From the NCBI GenBank assembly GCA_019694615.1, contig JAIBBP010000028.1, positions 1 through 45,440 on the forward strand: a stretch of 45,440 nucleotides of DNA. The letters run 5' to 3'. Below are positions 17,279 through 25,897 of the stretch, piece by piece. The notes beneath the pieces were generated by a model. The model made no database searches. It had not been told where the DNA came from and saw nothing but the letters and a program-made list of their open reading frames with translations. Made by a program: the position numbers and the translations under genes. The first letter of the stretch is position 1, and every line of letters starts with the position of its first letter. This stretch comes from Microthrixaceae bacterium. Lineage in GTDB: Bacteria > Actinomycetota > Acidimicrobiia > Acidimicrobiales > Microtrichaceae.

Positions 17279-18552
17279 GCGGCACCGAACTCGAGGTGGA
17301 GTTGCGACAGCCCGCGCAGCATGTAGGTCGGCACGTAGCGGAACTTCCGATCACCCGCCGGGCCGTGGTGTTCCTCGGAGATGGCGATATCGACGAGGCG
17401 CTGAAGCATCTTCTCCACGGTGATCCGCCCCTCGGCGCGGGCCAGCGCCGCACCGATGCAGAAGTGAATGCCGTGTCCGAACGCCACGTGCTCTCGAGCG
17501 TCGTCGCGGTCGGGGCGGAACTCGTTTGGACATTCGAACTTCCGGTCGTCGCGGTTGGCGGCACCGTTGAGGAGCATCAGCGTGGACCCTGCGGGGATCG
17601 TGACCCCACCGATCGCCGTCGTGCGTTTGGCCAACCGGAAGTCACCTTTGATGGGGCTTTCGAAGCGCAGAGCCTCCTCGACGAATGCCGACACCATCTC
17701 GGGGTTGGCTCGCAGTTGCCGTTGAAGGTCCTGATCCTCAGCGAGCTTCTGCAGCGAAAAGGTCAGCAACCGCACGGTGGTCTCCTGTCCCGCAGCAAAC
17801 AGGTTCGACGCGAGCAGCATCACGTCCTCGACGGTCGGCGTTGAGCCATCGGAGAAGGTGGCGAGCGCGATGCGGGTCAACACATCGTCCCGAGGCTCGG
17901 CGCGCCGGTCGGTGATGTAGGCACGGAACGTGTCGTAGAGGAACTCGAGTGGCGAGTGGTCGACACCGGCCTTCCCGCTGGTCGACGGAGCCGCGAGCTG
18001 TTCACGGAACCGTGTCCGGTCCTCCTCGGGAACCCCGAGGAGGTCCGCGATCACCAGGAGTGCCATCGGTGACGCGAACTGATCAACGAATTCGACGGTA
18101 CCGTCGCCGACAAACGAGTCGATGAGCTGATCCGCGATCAGCCACATGGCTTCCTCGTTCTCCTGCAACCGGCGCGGCGTGAAGAGGCGCATCAGCAGCC
18201 CGCGGTGCTCGGTGTGGCGGGGCGGGTCGAACGACGGGAGTTGGTCGGTGAACGGGAGCGCACCGCGGTGCTCCTCGATGATCCCACTCATGTCGTCTCC
18301 CTCCAGCGGAACCGGGAACGACGCGAACGGCCCGATGACCGAGTTGACCGACGAGAACGTCGCCGGATCGCGGTAGACGGCGTGCACCTCGTCGTATCCG
18401 GTGACCATGAACACCCCGTGGTGCGGCTCCCGGAACACCGGGCCCGCCTCACGAAGCGCGTCCCAATAGGCGTACGGATCGCGGATGAGCTTGCCGGATC
18501 GGAAGTAGTCCTCGTCGAGGAGGTCGGTTGGCTGCACCTGGGTGTCGGTCAT
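17275..18552 (-). CDS. Cytochrome P450
   Basis: 425 residues, a soluble bacterial class I P450. The heme motif is FGHGIHFCIGAALARAEG with the thiolate ligand Cys365; the I-helix motif is AAGQETT, and the K-helix ExxR is EEALR. It would need a ferredoxin and reductase, which are not in the window. Position between the KstD-like and SDR genes suggests hydroxylation of a steroid or terpenoid intermediate, similar in style to the CYP125/142/124 groups, but the subfamily cannot be fixed by eye. Start and stop both overlap neighbours by 4 bases. Confidence 0.95.
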   Translation of the reverse strand: MTDTQVQPTDLLDEDYFRSGKLIRDPYAYWDALREAGPVFREPHHGVFMVTGYDEVHAVYRDPATFSSVNSVIGPFASFPVPLEGDDMSGIIEEHRGALPFTDQLPSFDPPRHTEHRGLLMRLFTPRRLQENEEAMWLIADQLIDSFVGDGTVEFVDQFASPMALLVIADLLGVPEEDRTRFREQLAAPSTSGKAGVDHSPLEFLYDTFRAYITDRRAEPRDDVLTRIALATFSDGSTPTVEDVMLLASNLFAAGQETTVRLLTFSLQKLAEDQDLQRQLRANPEMVSAFVEEALRFESPIKGDFRLAKRTTAIGGVTIPAGSTLMLLNGAANRDDRKFECPNEFRPDRDDAREHVAFGHGIHFCIGAALARAEGRITVEKMLQRLVDIAISEEHHGPAGDRKFRYVPTYMLRGLSQLHLEFGAA

Positions 18553-20273
18553 CGTTCGTCCTGTTCGTCGGAGTCGGAGTCGGAGTCGGTGTTCGGGTGG
18601 GAGTCGGGTCGAAGAGCGTGGCGGGCCGCGCGGTAGGCGAAGACCATCGAGTTGGCGATGCTTGCCCCGGCGCCGAGGTAGTGGCGACCGACCACCGTCG
18701 CCGTGATGTTGCCGGTGGCGTACAGCCCGCCGACCGGGCGGCCGTCGACACCCAGCACTTGCGCGTCAGCGTCGGTGACGAGGCCTCCGCACGTGCCGAT
18801 GTCGGACGGCACGACCTCGACGGCGTAGTAGGGCGGCCGCGACAGCGGCCCGATCGACGGATTCGGGCGATGTCCGGGATCGCCCATCGCCCGGTTGTAC
18901 GCCGACTCGCCACGCCCGTAGGCGGGGTCAGCGCCGTGCGCGGCGTTCCGGTTGAACTGCTCGATCTCCGCCGACAGCCCCGCGGCGTCGATGCCGCACT
19001 CCCCGGCGAGCGCCGAGATGGTGTCGGCACGTTTGAGGGTGCCGCTCTCGATGAGACCCTTGGGCAGTTTGCCGGGGCGGGACAGGCCGTGGGAGTAGCG
19101 GCGTCGGTAGCCGTCGTCGAACACCAACCAACACGGCACGGCGCGGGCGGTCTCGTCGCGGGCGTACATCGCTCGGCCGATCTCCATGTAGGAGTTGGCC
19201 TCGTTGACGAATCGACGTCCGTTGGAGTCGACGAAGATCGCGCCAGGACGGAAACGGGCGTCGACCAACGTGGTGTGCCCGAACTTGCCGCCTCTGGGCG
19301 TTGGGAGCCACCACGCCTCGTCCATGAGGTCGGTCTGTGCCCCGAGATCGATGGCGGACTGCAAGGCGTCCCCGGTGTCGCCGGGGTTGGCGATCGACCA
19401 CTTCGGCGGCGTCCGGCCAGGCGGTGCGAAACGCGCCCGCATCTCGGCGTTGTGGGAGAACCCTCCCGCCGCGAGCAGGACCCCGCGCCGCGCCCGGATC
19501 CGAACCGGTCGGCCTTCGTGTGAGGCCTCGACGCCGACGACCACACCACCGTCGGTGACGAGGCCTGTCGCCGGGCTCTCGGTCCATACCGGAACGCCCC
19601 GCTCCGCGGCCACCGCGAGCATCCGGCCGATGAGCGCCGCTCCGTTGGTCAGCAGCTTCCGCCGAAGCGCCTTCGCCAGCCACGTTCGCAGCATCACGCG
19701 GGTCGCCGTCGCGAAGGCGGTCGGCGTGCGGTTCCAGTTGGCGAGCGTCCGCACCTCGTTCGTCTTCACGGCGAGGCCGACACCCGCGGCAAGGCCCGGT
19801 TGCAGCCTCGGCAGCAGGTCGCCGAGCTGGCGACCGTCCCAGGGCCGAGGCTCCAACGAACGACCGCGGGCCAAGCCACCCACCTCGTCGGAGTAGTAGT
19901 CGCTGTACCCGTCGCACCGTTCGAACTCGATGCCGAGTCGCTGAAGGAACGTGACCATCTCCGGGCCGGACGTGAGAAACGCGTCCCGCCGTTCGGGAGA
20001 CGAGCACGGACCGACGTCGCCGACCACAGCGTCGAAGTGCGCCAGCGCAGCGTCGTAGGAGTCGGAGATGCCGTCGGCCGCGAGGAGCGGGTTCACCGGA
20101 ACCCACACGACGCCACCCGACATCGCCGTCGATCCGCCGATCAGGTCGCGCTTCTCCAGCACGATCGCCGACGCCCCGGCATCGGCCGCGGCCAACGCCG
20201 CGACCATGCCGCCGCCGCCCGACCCGACGATCACGAGGTCGACCTCGTGGTCCCACGATTGCGGCTCGCTCAT
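18549..20273 (-). CDS. FAD-binding 3-ketosteroid dehydrogenase-like protein
   Basis: 574 residues. It has VGSGGGGM (residues 16-23), EKRDLIGGSTAMSGG, a mid-domain with DGYSDYYSDEVGG, GVLLAAGGF and the C-terminal LYATGNITATVVGRHYLGAGAS. The Tyr pair and HYLGAG agree with KstD-type active sites. Start ATG 20273 overlaps the CoA-transferase stop; longer open frame upstream is a shadow. The protein ends with an acidic TDSDSDSDEQDER tail encoded by a hexanucleotide repeat, not part of the fold. It differs from the paralogue at 1.9 kb, so the two probably act on different intermediates. Confidence 0.87.
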   Translation of the reverse strand: MSEPQSWDHEVDLVIVGSGGGGMVAALAAADAGASAIVLEKRDLIGGSTAMSGGVVWVPVNPLLAADGISDSYDAALAHFDAVVGDVGPCSSPERRDAFLTSGPEMVTFLQRLGIEFERCDGYSDYYSDEVGGLARGRSLEPRPWDGRQLGDLLPRLQPGLAAGVGLAVKTNEVRTLANWNRTPTAFATATRVMLRTWLAKALRRKLLTNGAALIGRMLAVAAERGVPVWTESPATGLVTDGGVVVGVEASHEGRPVRIRARRGVLLAAGGFSHNAEMRARFAPPGRTPPKWSIANPGDTGDALQSAIDLGAQTDLMDEAWWLPTPRGGKFGHTTLVDARFRPGAIFVDSNGRRFVNEANSYMEIGRAMYARDETARAVPCWLVFDDGYRRRYSHGLSRPGKLPKGLIESGTLKRADTISALAGECGIDAAGLSAEIEQFNRNAAHGADPAYGRGESAYNRAMGDPGHRPNPSIGPLSRPPYYAVEVVPSDIGTCGGLVTDADAQVLGVDGRPVGGLYATGNITATVVGRHYLGAGASIANSMVFAYRAARHALRPDSHPNTDSDSDSDEQDER

Positions 20274-22591
20274 CGGTGCCGCATTCGTTCGGACAGGCCG
20301 TCGAGCGAGCCGGCGATGACGCCGTTCGCCTCCAGCTTGTCGATCTCGGCCATCGACAGCCCCAGCTCGGTGAGGAGTTCGGCGTTGTGTTCCCCCAGCA
20401 GCGGCGCGTGGCGTCGGTGGCGCGGGCCCTCGATCCCCTCGATGCGAAACGGGAGTGTGCTGTAGCGGGCCGTGCCCATCACGGGGTGATCGACGCGCTC
20501 GAAGAACGAACGCTCCTGAAGCGGTGGTAGATCGACCTGCCGGTGCGGTTGTTGGACGACTGCCACCGGAACCCCGGCAGCGGCCAGTTGTTCGGCAACA
20601 TCGCTGACGCTGCGCGACGAACACCACTCGCCCAACATGGCGTCGATCTCGTCCTGGGCGACGCGACGGCCGGCAGCGGTCGACATCGACGGGTCGGCGG
20701 CCCAGTTCGGCGACCCCATCGCCTGGCGGAGCGACGCCCACTGCTCGTCGGTGGTTACCGCGATCGCCACCCGCGCCGGCTCACGGTCGAACTCGTCGAG
20801 CCCAGCGCACTGGTACAGGTTCTGAGGTGCGCCGACCGGACCGCGATTGCCGTCGCGTTCCAGCCGGATTCCCGACGCGGCGAACTCCACGACCTGCTCG
20901 CGAGTGATGCTGAGGGCTGCATCGATCATCGCCGCCTCGACGTGACACCCCGAACCGGTCCCGTCGCGGTGGGCCAACGCCAGCATCAGGCCCAGCGCCG
21001 CGTGCACTCCGGCGTTGGAGTCGCCGACGCAGTACGGCTCGACGGGATGCTGATCGGCGTGGCCGGTGAGCCACGTGAGTCCCGATGCGTCCTCGATGAC
21101 GAACGCGAACGCCGGCTGGTCACGCCACGGTCCGTCGAGGCCGAATCCCGGCATCCGCACCACGATCAGGTCGTCGCGGAGCTCGCGCAGCGCATCGCCC
21201 GACAAGCCGAGCGAGTCGAGCACCCGTGGCGTGTAGTTCTCGATGACGACGTCGCACGTGGCGATGAAACGGCGGAGGAGGTCGAGTCCCTCCGGCGTCG
21301 TGAAGTCGAGGGTCAGACCTTTCTTGTTGGTGTTGATGGCCGCATAGATCGGCCCCTGTTCCCAGTACTGCTCGGTGGTCGCCGGGCGACCGCCGACGAG
21401 CCTCGCGCCGTCAGGTCTCCGAGCCGATTCCAGGTGGATGACCTCGGCCCCGAGCATCGCCAGCATGTGGCTCGCAGAGGGTCCTGCCCAGTATGCGGTC
21501 ATGTCGAGAACTCGCAAGCCGCTGAACGGCAACGCACCCGGTGACTCTCCCGCTCGAGACCCCGGCGCGCCGAAATCCGTGCCCGTCGAACCTTCGGGCC
21601 CGGGAGTGAACCTCAACGGAGACCGGATGACCACCCGGTCGTCCTCGGCCGAGTAGTTCCCGCGCTCGATGAAGTGCTGGGCGTCGGTGGCGGACTCGCC
21701 GTCGATGATCGGAGCGTTGGGGATGCGAAAGGCGGTGGCCAGCTCGAGGACGTCCGCCGAGTCGAGCTCGCCGACCCACTCGTCGATGGCACCGGCGAGG
21801 CTGCTCCGGTCGGTGAACAACGACGCGTCCTCGGCCCATTCGGGATGCCCGGCCATGACGCAGAAGTCGAGCCACTGCTGGCCGGTGCCGACGCCGAGCC
21901 CGACGAGCGCGTCACGAGCCGCTGCCACTCCGGGAACGGTCAACGCGCGCTGTTTGCGCATGGGTCGACCGAACGAGTCGTGATAGGTGACCGGGTAGTA
22001 GGTGAGGCACATCGCCTGCACTTCGAGCATCGACACGTCGACCAGCCGCCCGCCTCCGATTCGCAACGCCGCGAGGAGACCGACTGTCGCGTAGGCGCCG
22101 GACAACCACTCCCCCACCTGTCCACCGACGTGAACCGGGGGGCGGTCGGGACGTCCGCGCCCGAGTCCGATCACTCCGCCCGACCAGGCCTGCAACGTGA
22201 ACTCGGTCGACGGTCGATCGCTCCAGCTCGTGCCCAGTCCGAAGGGGGTGATTGCAAGCACCGTGAGGTGCGGATACTCGGCCCGAATCGTGGCGGGATC
22301 CAGCCGCCCACCCGGCGACCACACGCACACCCGCGCCGCCTCCAGCACCTCGCCGAGCATGTCGGCCGACTCGACCACCTGTCCTGTCTCCAGTTGCTCG
22401 AACAGTGCGCCAGACGCGGCACCCGACGCCGTCCACGTCCGGAGCGGGTGACCGCCGTCGGGCTCAACTCGTGTGACCGCGGCCCCGGCGTCGGAGAGCA
22501 GCCGGCAGCTGTACGCACCGGCGATCCACGTCGACAGGTCGACAACGCCGAGGCCGGCGAGCGGCTGAACGTCCAACGGGCCGTTACCCAC
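20270..22591 (-). CDS. Class III (CaiB/BaiF) CoA-transferase, two domains fused
   Basis: 773 residues made of two CaiB-like units, the first starting near LAGLGVVDLSTWIAGAYSCRLLSDAGAAVTRVE and the second near FSGLRVLDMTAYWAGPSASHMLAMLGAEVIHLE. Family members move CoA between acids or racemise 2-methylacyl-CoAs. The segment holding the catalytic acid reads DVSMLEV in the first unit and EAAMIDA in the second; the second has Asp where formyl-CoA transferase has its nucleophile, the first has Glu there as in CaiB/racemase types. The GTG at 22591 is chosen as start because it overlaps the crotonase stop by one base; a GTG 39 bases upstream is an alternative. Confidence 0.85.
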   Translation of the reverse strand: MGNGPLDVQPLAGLGVVDLSTWIAGAYSCRLLSDAGAAVTRVEPDGGHPLRTWTASGAASGALFEQLETGQVVESADMLGEVLEAARVCVWSPGGRLDPATIRAEYPHLTVLAITPFGLGTSWSDRPSTEFTLQAWSGGVIGLGRGRPDRPPVHVGGQVGEWLSGAYATVGLLAALRIGGGRLVDVSMLEVQAMCLTYYPVTYHDSFGRPMRKQRALTVPGVAAARDALVGLGVGTGQQWLDFCVMAGHPEWAEDASLFTDRSSLAGAIDEWVGELDSADVLELATAFRIPNAPIIDGESATDAQHFIERGNYSAEDDRVVIRSPLRFTPGPEGSTGTDFGAPGSRAGESPGALPFSGLRVLDMTAYWAGPSASHMLAMLGAEVIHLESARRPDGARLVGGRPATTEQYWEQGPIYAAINTNKKGLTLDFTTPEGLDLLRRFIATCDVVIENYTPRVLDSLGLSGDALRELRDDLIVVRMPGFGLDGPWRDQPAFAFVIEDASGLTWLTGHADQHPVEPYCVGDSNAGVHAALGLMLALAHRDGTGSGCHVEAAMIDAALSITREQVVEFAASGIRLERDGNRGPVGAPQNLYQCAGLDEFDREPARVAIAVTTDEQWASLRQAMGSPNWAADPSMSTAAGRRVAQDEIDAMLGEWCSSRSVSDVAEQLAAAGVPVAVVQQPHRQVDLPPLQERSFFERVDHPVMGTARYSTLPFRIEGIEGPRHRRHAPLLGEHNAELLTELGLSMAEIDKLEANGVIAGSLDGLSERMRHR

Positions 22592-23550
22592 TACTCGGGC
22601 CGCTCGCGACCCGACTTGCTGAGGCGCCACTCCGGTGGGAACCGGTTGTCGTTGCCCTTGACGGCGTTGTTGAGGCCGGCGGCCATCGTCTCGCGGTCCA
22701 ACCCCACACCGGGCCGCTCTGCATCGGGCTTGAGCGGCCCGCGCATCGATTCGAGCCAGCCACTCATCAGGCTGCCCATGTGCTCACCCTGATACTGCTT
22801 CATGATCTCGAAGAACACCTTCTGAGCGAACACCGTGTCGGTCGACATGTTGTTGGCACAGGCCATCGCGTACTTCGCCGTCTCCGCCTCCAGCTGGTCA
22901 CGGGGCACGACGCTGTTGACGAACGCCAGGTCCGCCATCTCCTGTGCGGTGAACGGTCGGCCGGTGAACACCATCTCCTGGAACTTCCGCAGGCCCATGG
23001 TGGTCGCCCACTGCCACATCCTGGGCGCGTACCCGACGTAACGGAACGCCGGGTGCCCGAACAGCGCGTCGTCCGACGACACAACCAGATCCGCGTCGGC
23101 TGCCTGGTAGAAGTGCCAGCCGTAGCAGTAGCCCTTCACCTCGAGGATGCTGATCTTCTTGAAGTCGGCGAGGCTGCGACAGCCGGCGCGGGGGTCCGCG
23201 TACCACTGCACCAGCGACGCGCCGTTGCGGTAGTTGCGCGGCGGCGGCAGCGTAACGTCGTCGTCGTCGCTCAGCCCGAACTCCTCGCGAAGCGCTGCGT
23301 CGCCCTCACGTTTCGCCATCAGCTCGTCGAGATCGGCACCGGATCCGAAGTCGTCGCCCTCGCCGCGGACGACGAGCACTTTGACGTCGTCGTCGAGGCT
23401 CGCTTTGAAGATCAGGTCGCCGTACCGGCGGCGTGCGCCGATCGTGGGTGCGTTCAGGCGGTCGGGCCGGTTGAGGGTGATCGTCGCGATCCGATTGGCG
23501 ACGTCCTTCTCGTACAGAACGATCGACTCCGGGTCCGGAATGTCGGTCAC
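22591..23550 (-). CDS. Enoyl-CoA hydratase/isomerase (crotonase) family protein
   Basis: 319 residues. The crotonase core is visible: IATITLNRPDRLNAP, the oxyanion-hole segments FGSGADLDEL and VKGYCYGWHFYQAADADLVV, and TGRPFTAQEMADLAFVNSVVP. The position that usually carries a catalytic Glu in hydratases (after the GxP turn) reads FGHPAFRYVG here, so it may be an isomerase, hydrolase or C-C lyase rather than a hydratase. An insertion (about 35 residues with LSDDDDVTLPPPRNYRNG) precedes the second oxyanion segment. GTG start 23550 overlaps the upstream stop as GTGA. Confidence 0.88.
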   Translation of the reverse strand: MTDIPDPESIVLYEKDVANRIATITLNRPDRLNAPTIGARRRYGDLIFKASLDDDVKVLVVRGEGDDFGSGADLDELMAKREGDAALREEFGLSDDDDVTLPPPRNYRNGASLVQWYADPRAGCRSLADFKKISILEVKGYCYGWHFYQAADADLVVSSDDALFGHPAFRYVGYAPRMWQWATTMGLRKFQEMVFTGRPFTAQEMADLAFVNSVVPRDQLEAETAKYAMACANNMSTDTVFAQKVFFEIMKQYQGEHMGSLMSGWLESMRGPLKPDAERPGVGLDRETMAAGLNNAVKGNDNRFPPEWRLSKSGRERPE

Positions 23551-24662
23551 GCTCGCTCCTCGGTCAACAGTTCGGGCCCACGGTCGGTCATGACGACCGG
23601 GTCGACGGTCATCGCCGCGCCCACTCCGTGCTCCCACAGGTAGCCGGTGAGCGCGAACACCGTGCCGGGATCGAGCCGGTCGTTCGCAGCGGTCTCGGGA
23701 AGGTCGGCGGCGATGATCGGAAGGTCGAATCCCAGGCCGAGGCCACGCGCGACCGGCACCGGTGGTGGCGGTGCCCCGAACCTCTCGTATACGTCGAGCA
23801 GACCGCTCGAAGCGGCTCCGGGAACACACGCCGCCAGCAACGCCGCACGGAGTTCGGCCGACCGGGCGAGGAAGTCCGCCGACCCACCGCCGACGGCCAC
23901 GGTGCGCGCCACCTCACCGGAGTACCCGCCACGGATGACGCCCCCCGACAGCACCACCAGATCCCCTTCGGACACGGGGGTTGCGCCGTCACCGCGCTGC
24001 CATGGGCGCTCCCGCGACGTGATCCAGGCAACGTCCTGACTCGACGGTGTCGTCACTCCGGATCGCGCCATTTCCTGCATGAACGCTGCGGTCACGTTGC
24101 GTTCGGCCACACCCACGGCCAGTTCCGACACGGCCGCGGCGAGACAGCGTTCGACCAGAACGACCGACGCCCGGATCTCCTCGACCTCCGCGTCCGTCTT
24201 GCATCGCCGGGCCCGCCGCATCGCCGACTCACCGTCGACGAACTCGGCGGCGGGGAACGCCATCGGAAGGAGTTGGGCGAACATCGGCGTCAAGGAGTCG
24301 GTACCGACCCTCGCGGCGGTCGCCGCTCCGGAGACGCCCCGCAGCACCTCAACCATGTTCATCGGGTTGAACGTGATGCCGTACAGATGGTCGTGGGGGA
24401 TGTCGCTGGGGACGCCCTCGTCCCACGTCGTGAGGAGGTGGATGTCGCCCGTCGACGCGACCAGAACGCAGCCGGGGGTGAACGGGCGCGATCCAGCGGT
24501 CCAGAGGCGGGGCACCCCGGCCACGTAGCGGGCGTTGGCCTCCCGTCCGAGGATCAGCACGTCGATGCCGTCGCGCTCCATCGCCGCCAGCGCCCGCTCG
24601 CGGCGCTCCGCTCGCAGTGCCGGCGCGTCCGGTGCGACGTCGGCGACCATCGTGCCGGTCAT
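23547..24662 (-). CDS. M24 (creatinase/aminopeptidase P) fold protein lacking metal ligands
   Basis: 371 residues. The N-terminal creatinase domain (RRERALAAMERDGIDVLILGREANARYVAGV) and the pita-bread domain are recognisable, with KTDAEVEEIRASVVLVERCLAAA and GDLVVLSGGV. The five metal ligands of M24 peptidases (Asp, Asp, His, Glu, Glu) are not seen: the first lies at LSGG, the second at GGYSGEVART, the His position at ARGLGLGF, and the Glu positions at ALTGYLWE and TVDPV. Creatinase itself also works without metal, so the protein may be a metal-free hydrolase or a subunit of the metal-bearing paralogue encoded just upstream. ATG 24662 overlaps that gene's stop. Confidence 0.75.
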   Translation of the reverse strand: MTGTMVADVAPDAPALRAERRERALAAMERDGIDVLILGREANARYVAGVPRLWTAGSRPFTPGCVLVASTGDIHLLTTWDEGVPSDIPHDHLYGITFNPMNMVEVLRGVSGAATAARVGTDSLTPMFAQLLPMAFPAAEFVDGESAMRRARRCKTDAEVEEIRASVVLVERCLAAAVSELAVGVAERNVTAAFMQEMARSGVTTPSSQDVAWITSRERPWQRGDGATPVSEGDLVVLSGGVIRGGYSGEVARTVAVGGGSADFLARSAELRAALLAACVPGAASSGLLDVYERFGAPPPPVPVARGLGLGFDLPIIAADLPETAANDRLDPGTVFALTGYLWEHGVGAAMTVDPVVMTDRGPELLTEERA

Positions 24663-25897
24663 CGCGTGCGGCCGAAGGGGTCGTAGTGGTAGTCGGTCAT
24701 GGGCTCCCACCCGTCGTCGGTAATCAACACGACCTCCTCGGCGCGGTATCCGGCTGCGCCGTCGTCCCACACCAGCGGCTCCAGAACGAGCACCATGCCC
24801 GCCTCGAGGCGATGCGAATCGTCGAACGCCTGGCCGAGGTCGCTCCCGACGAACGGCATCTCCGCAGCGTCGATTCCCAGCCCGTGCCCGAGGTAGAAGT
24901 GTGACATCCAGGGGGTGTGACCATGGGTCACGCTTCTGGCGGCGGCGGTGAGATCGGCGTACGCCGCTCCCGATCGGGTGACGGCGAGCACTGCTGTCAT
25001 GATTTCCTGCCAGCGGTCGAACTGTGCCTCCTGGCGTGCCGTCGGCTCGTCGCCGACGATCCAGGTACGCCCGAAGTCGGAGTGGAATCCACGATGGGTG
25101 ATGCTGGTGTCGACCCACAGGACGTCACCGCGTTGCAGCTCCCGTTCAGTGGTCAGCAATGGACAGGCGAGATCGCCGTGAGTGGTCCACGGGCCGTCCT
25201 CCATGGTCGGTGGCATCACCTGCCAGATTGGGTCAAGGGTGTTGGCGTCGGCACCGGCCTCGAACACCGCCCGGAGAAACGTCGCCGTCAGGTCGATCTG
25301 GCGGACGCCCGAGGCAAGGGACTTCTCGACCACCGCGATCGCCTGCTCGGTGATTCGCAGTGCCTCCCGGATGCCGGCGATCTCATCGGGCGTCTTGATC
25401 ACCTTGGACTTCGAGATGACCTTCCCGCCGTCGCGGATCCGACCGCTGCTCCTGAGCCATGCGCACTCACGGGCCATGGCGAAGGTCCACTCGTCCACGC
25501 CGACCGAGCCACCGGGCGGCAACAGTTCGGCCAGCCGACGGTTGAAGCTCCGGGCCCCTTCGTCGAGATCCAGGTAGACCGCCGGGTGGACGTGGTCGGC
25601 AGGCAGGCCACACCCGTCGATCGAGTCCGGGACCGGCGTGAACAGGTGCGGCCATTCGTCGTCCGCGAGCACCACGGCGACAGGTTGCTCGAAGTTGGCG
25701 CGGCCCGGGTCGCCGAGAGGCCACGTCGCACCGGTGGCGTACACGACGTTGGTGTTGCCCAGCAGGACGAGCGCGTCGAGGCCCTGGTCGGCCATGTTGG
25801 CACGAACTTTGGCGATGCGATCAGCGCGCATCGCACCGACATCCACGGTGGATGGCACGCTCGCCGGGGCGACACGTTCCATCAGGCCTGCGGGCAT
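24659..25897 (-). CDS. M24 family metallopeptidase-like protein (Xaa-Pro dipeptidase type)
   Basis: 412 residues with N-terminal creatinase domain and C-terminal pita-bread domain. All five metal ligands can be placed: Asp in LWVDTSI and HSDFGRTW, His in YLGHGLGID, Glu in LVLEPLVW and Glu in YRAEEVVLI. In catabolic operons such proteins can hydrolyse amide or C-N bonds other than peptides. Start ATG 25897 overlaps the amidohydrolase stop (TGATG). It stands next to its metal-less paralogue, a pairing that suggests a heterodimer. Confidence 0.85.
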   Translation of the reverse strand: MPAGLMERVAPASVPSTVDVGAMRADRIAKVRANMADQGLDALVLLGNTNVVYATGATWPLGDPGRANFEQPVAVVLADDEWPHLFTPVPDSIDGCGLPADHVHPAVYLDLDEGARSFNRRLAELLPPGGSVGVDEWTFAMARECAWLRSSGRIRDGGKVISKSKVIKTPDEIAGIREALRITEQAIAVVEKSLASGVRQIDLTATFLRAVFEAGADANTLDPIWQVMPPTMEDGPWTTHGDLACPLLTTERELQRGDVLWVDTSITHRGFHSDFGRTWIVGDEPTARQEAQFDRWQEIMTAVLAVTRSGAAYADLTAAARSVTHGHTPWMSHFYLGHGLGIDAAEMPFVGSDLGQAFDDSHRLEAGMVLVLEPLVWDDGAAGYRAEEVVLITDDGWEPMTDYHYDPFGRTR

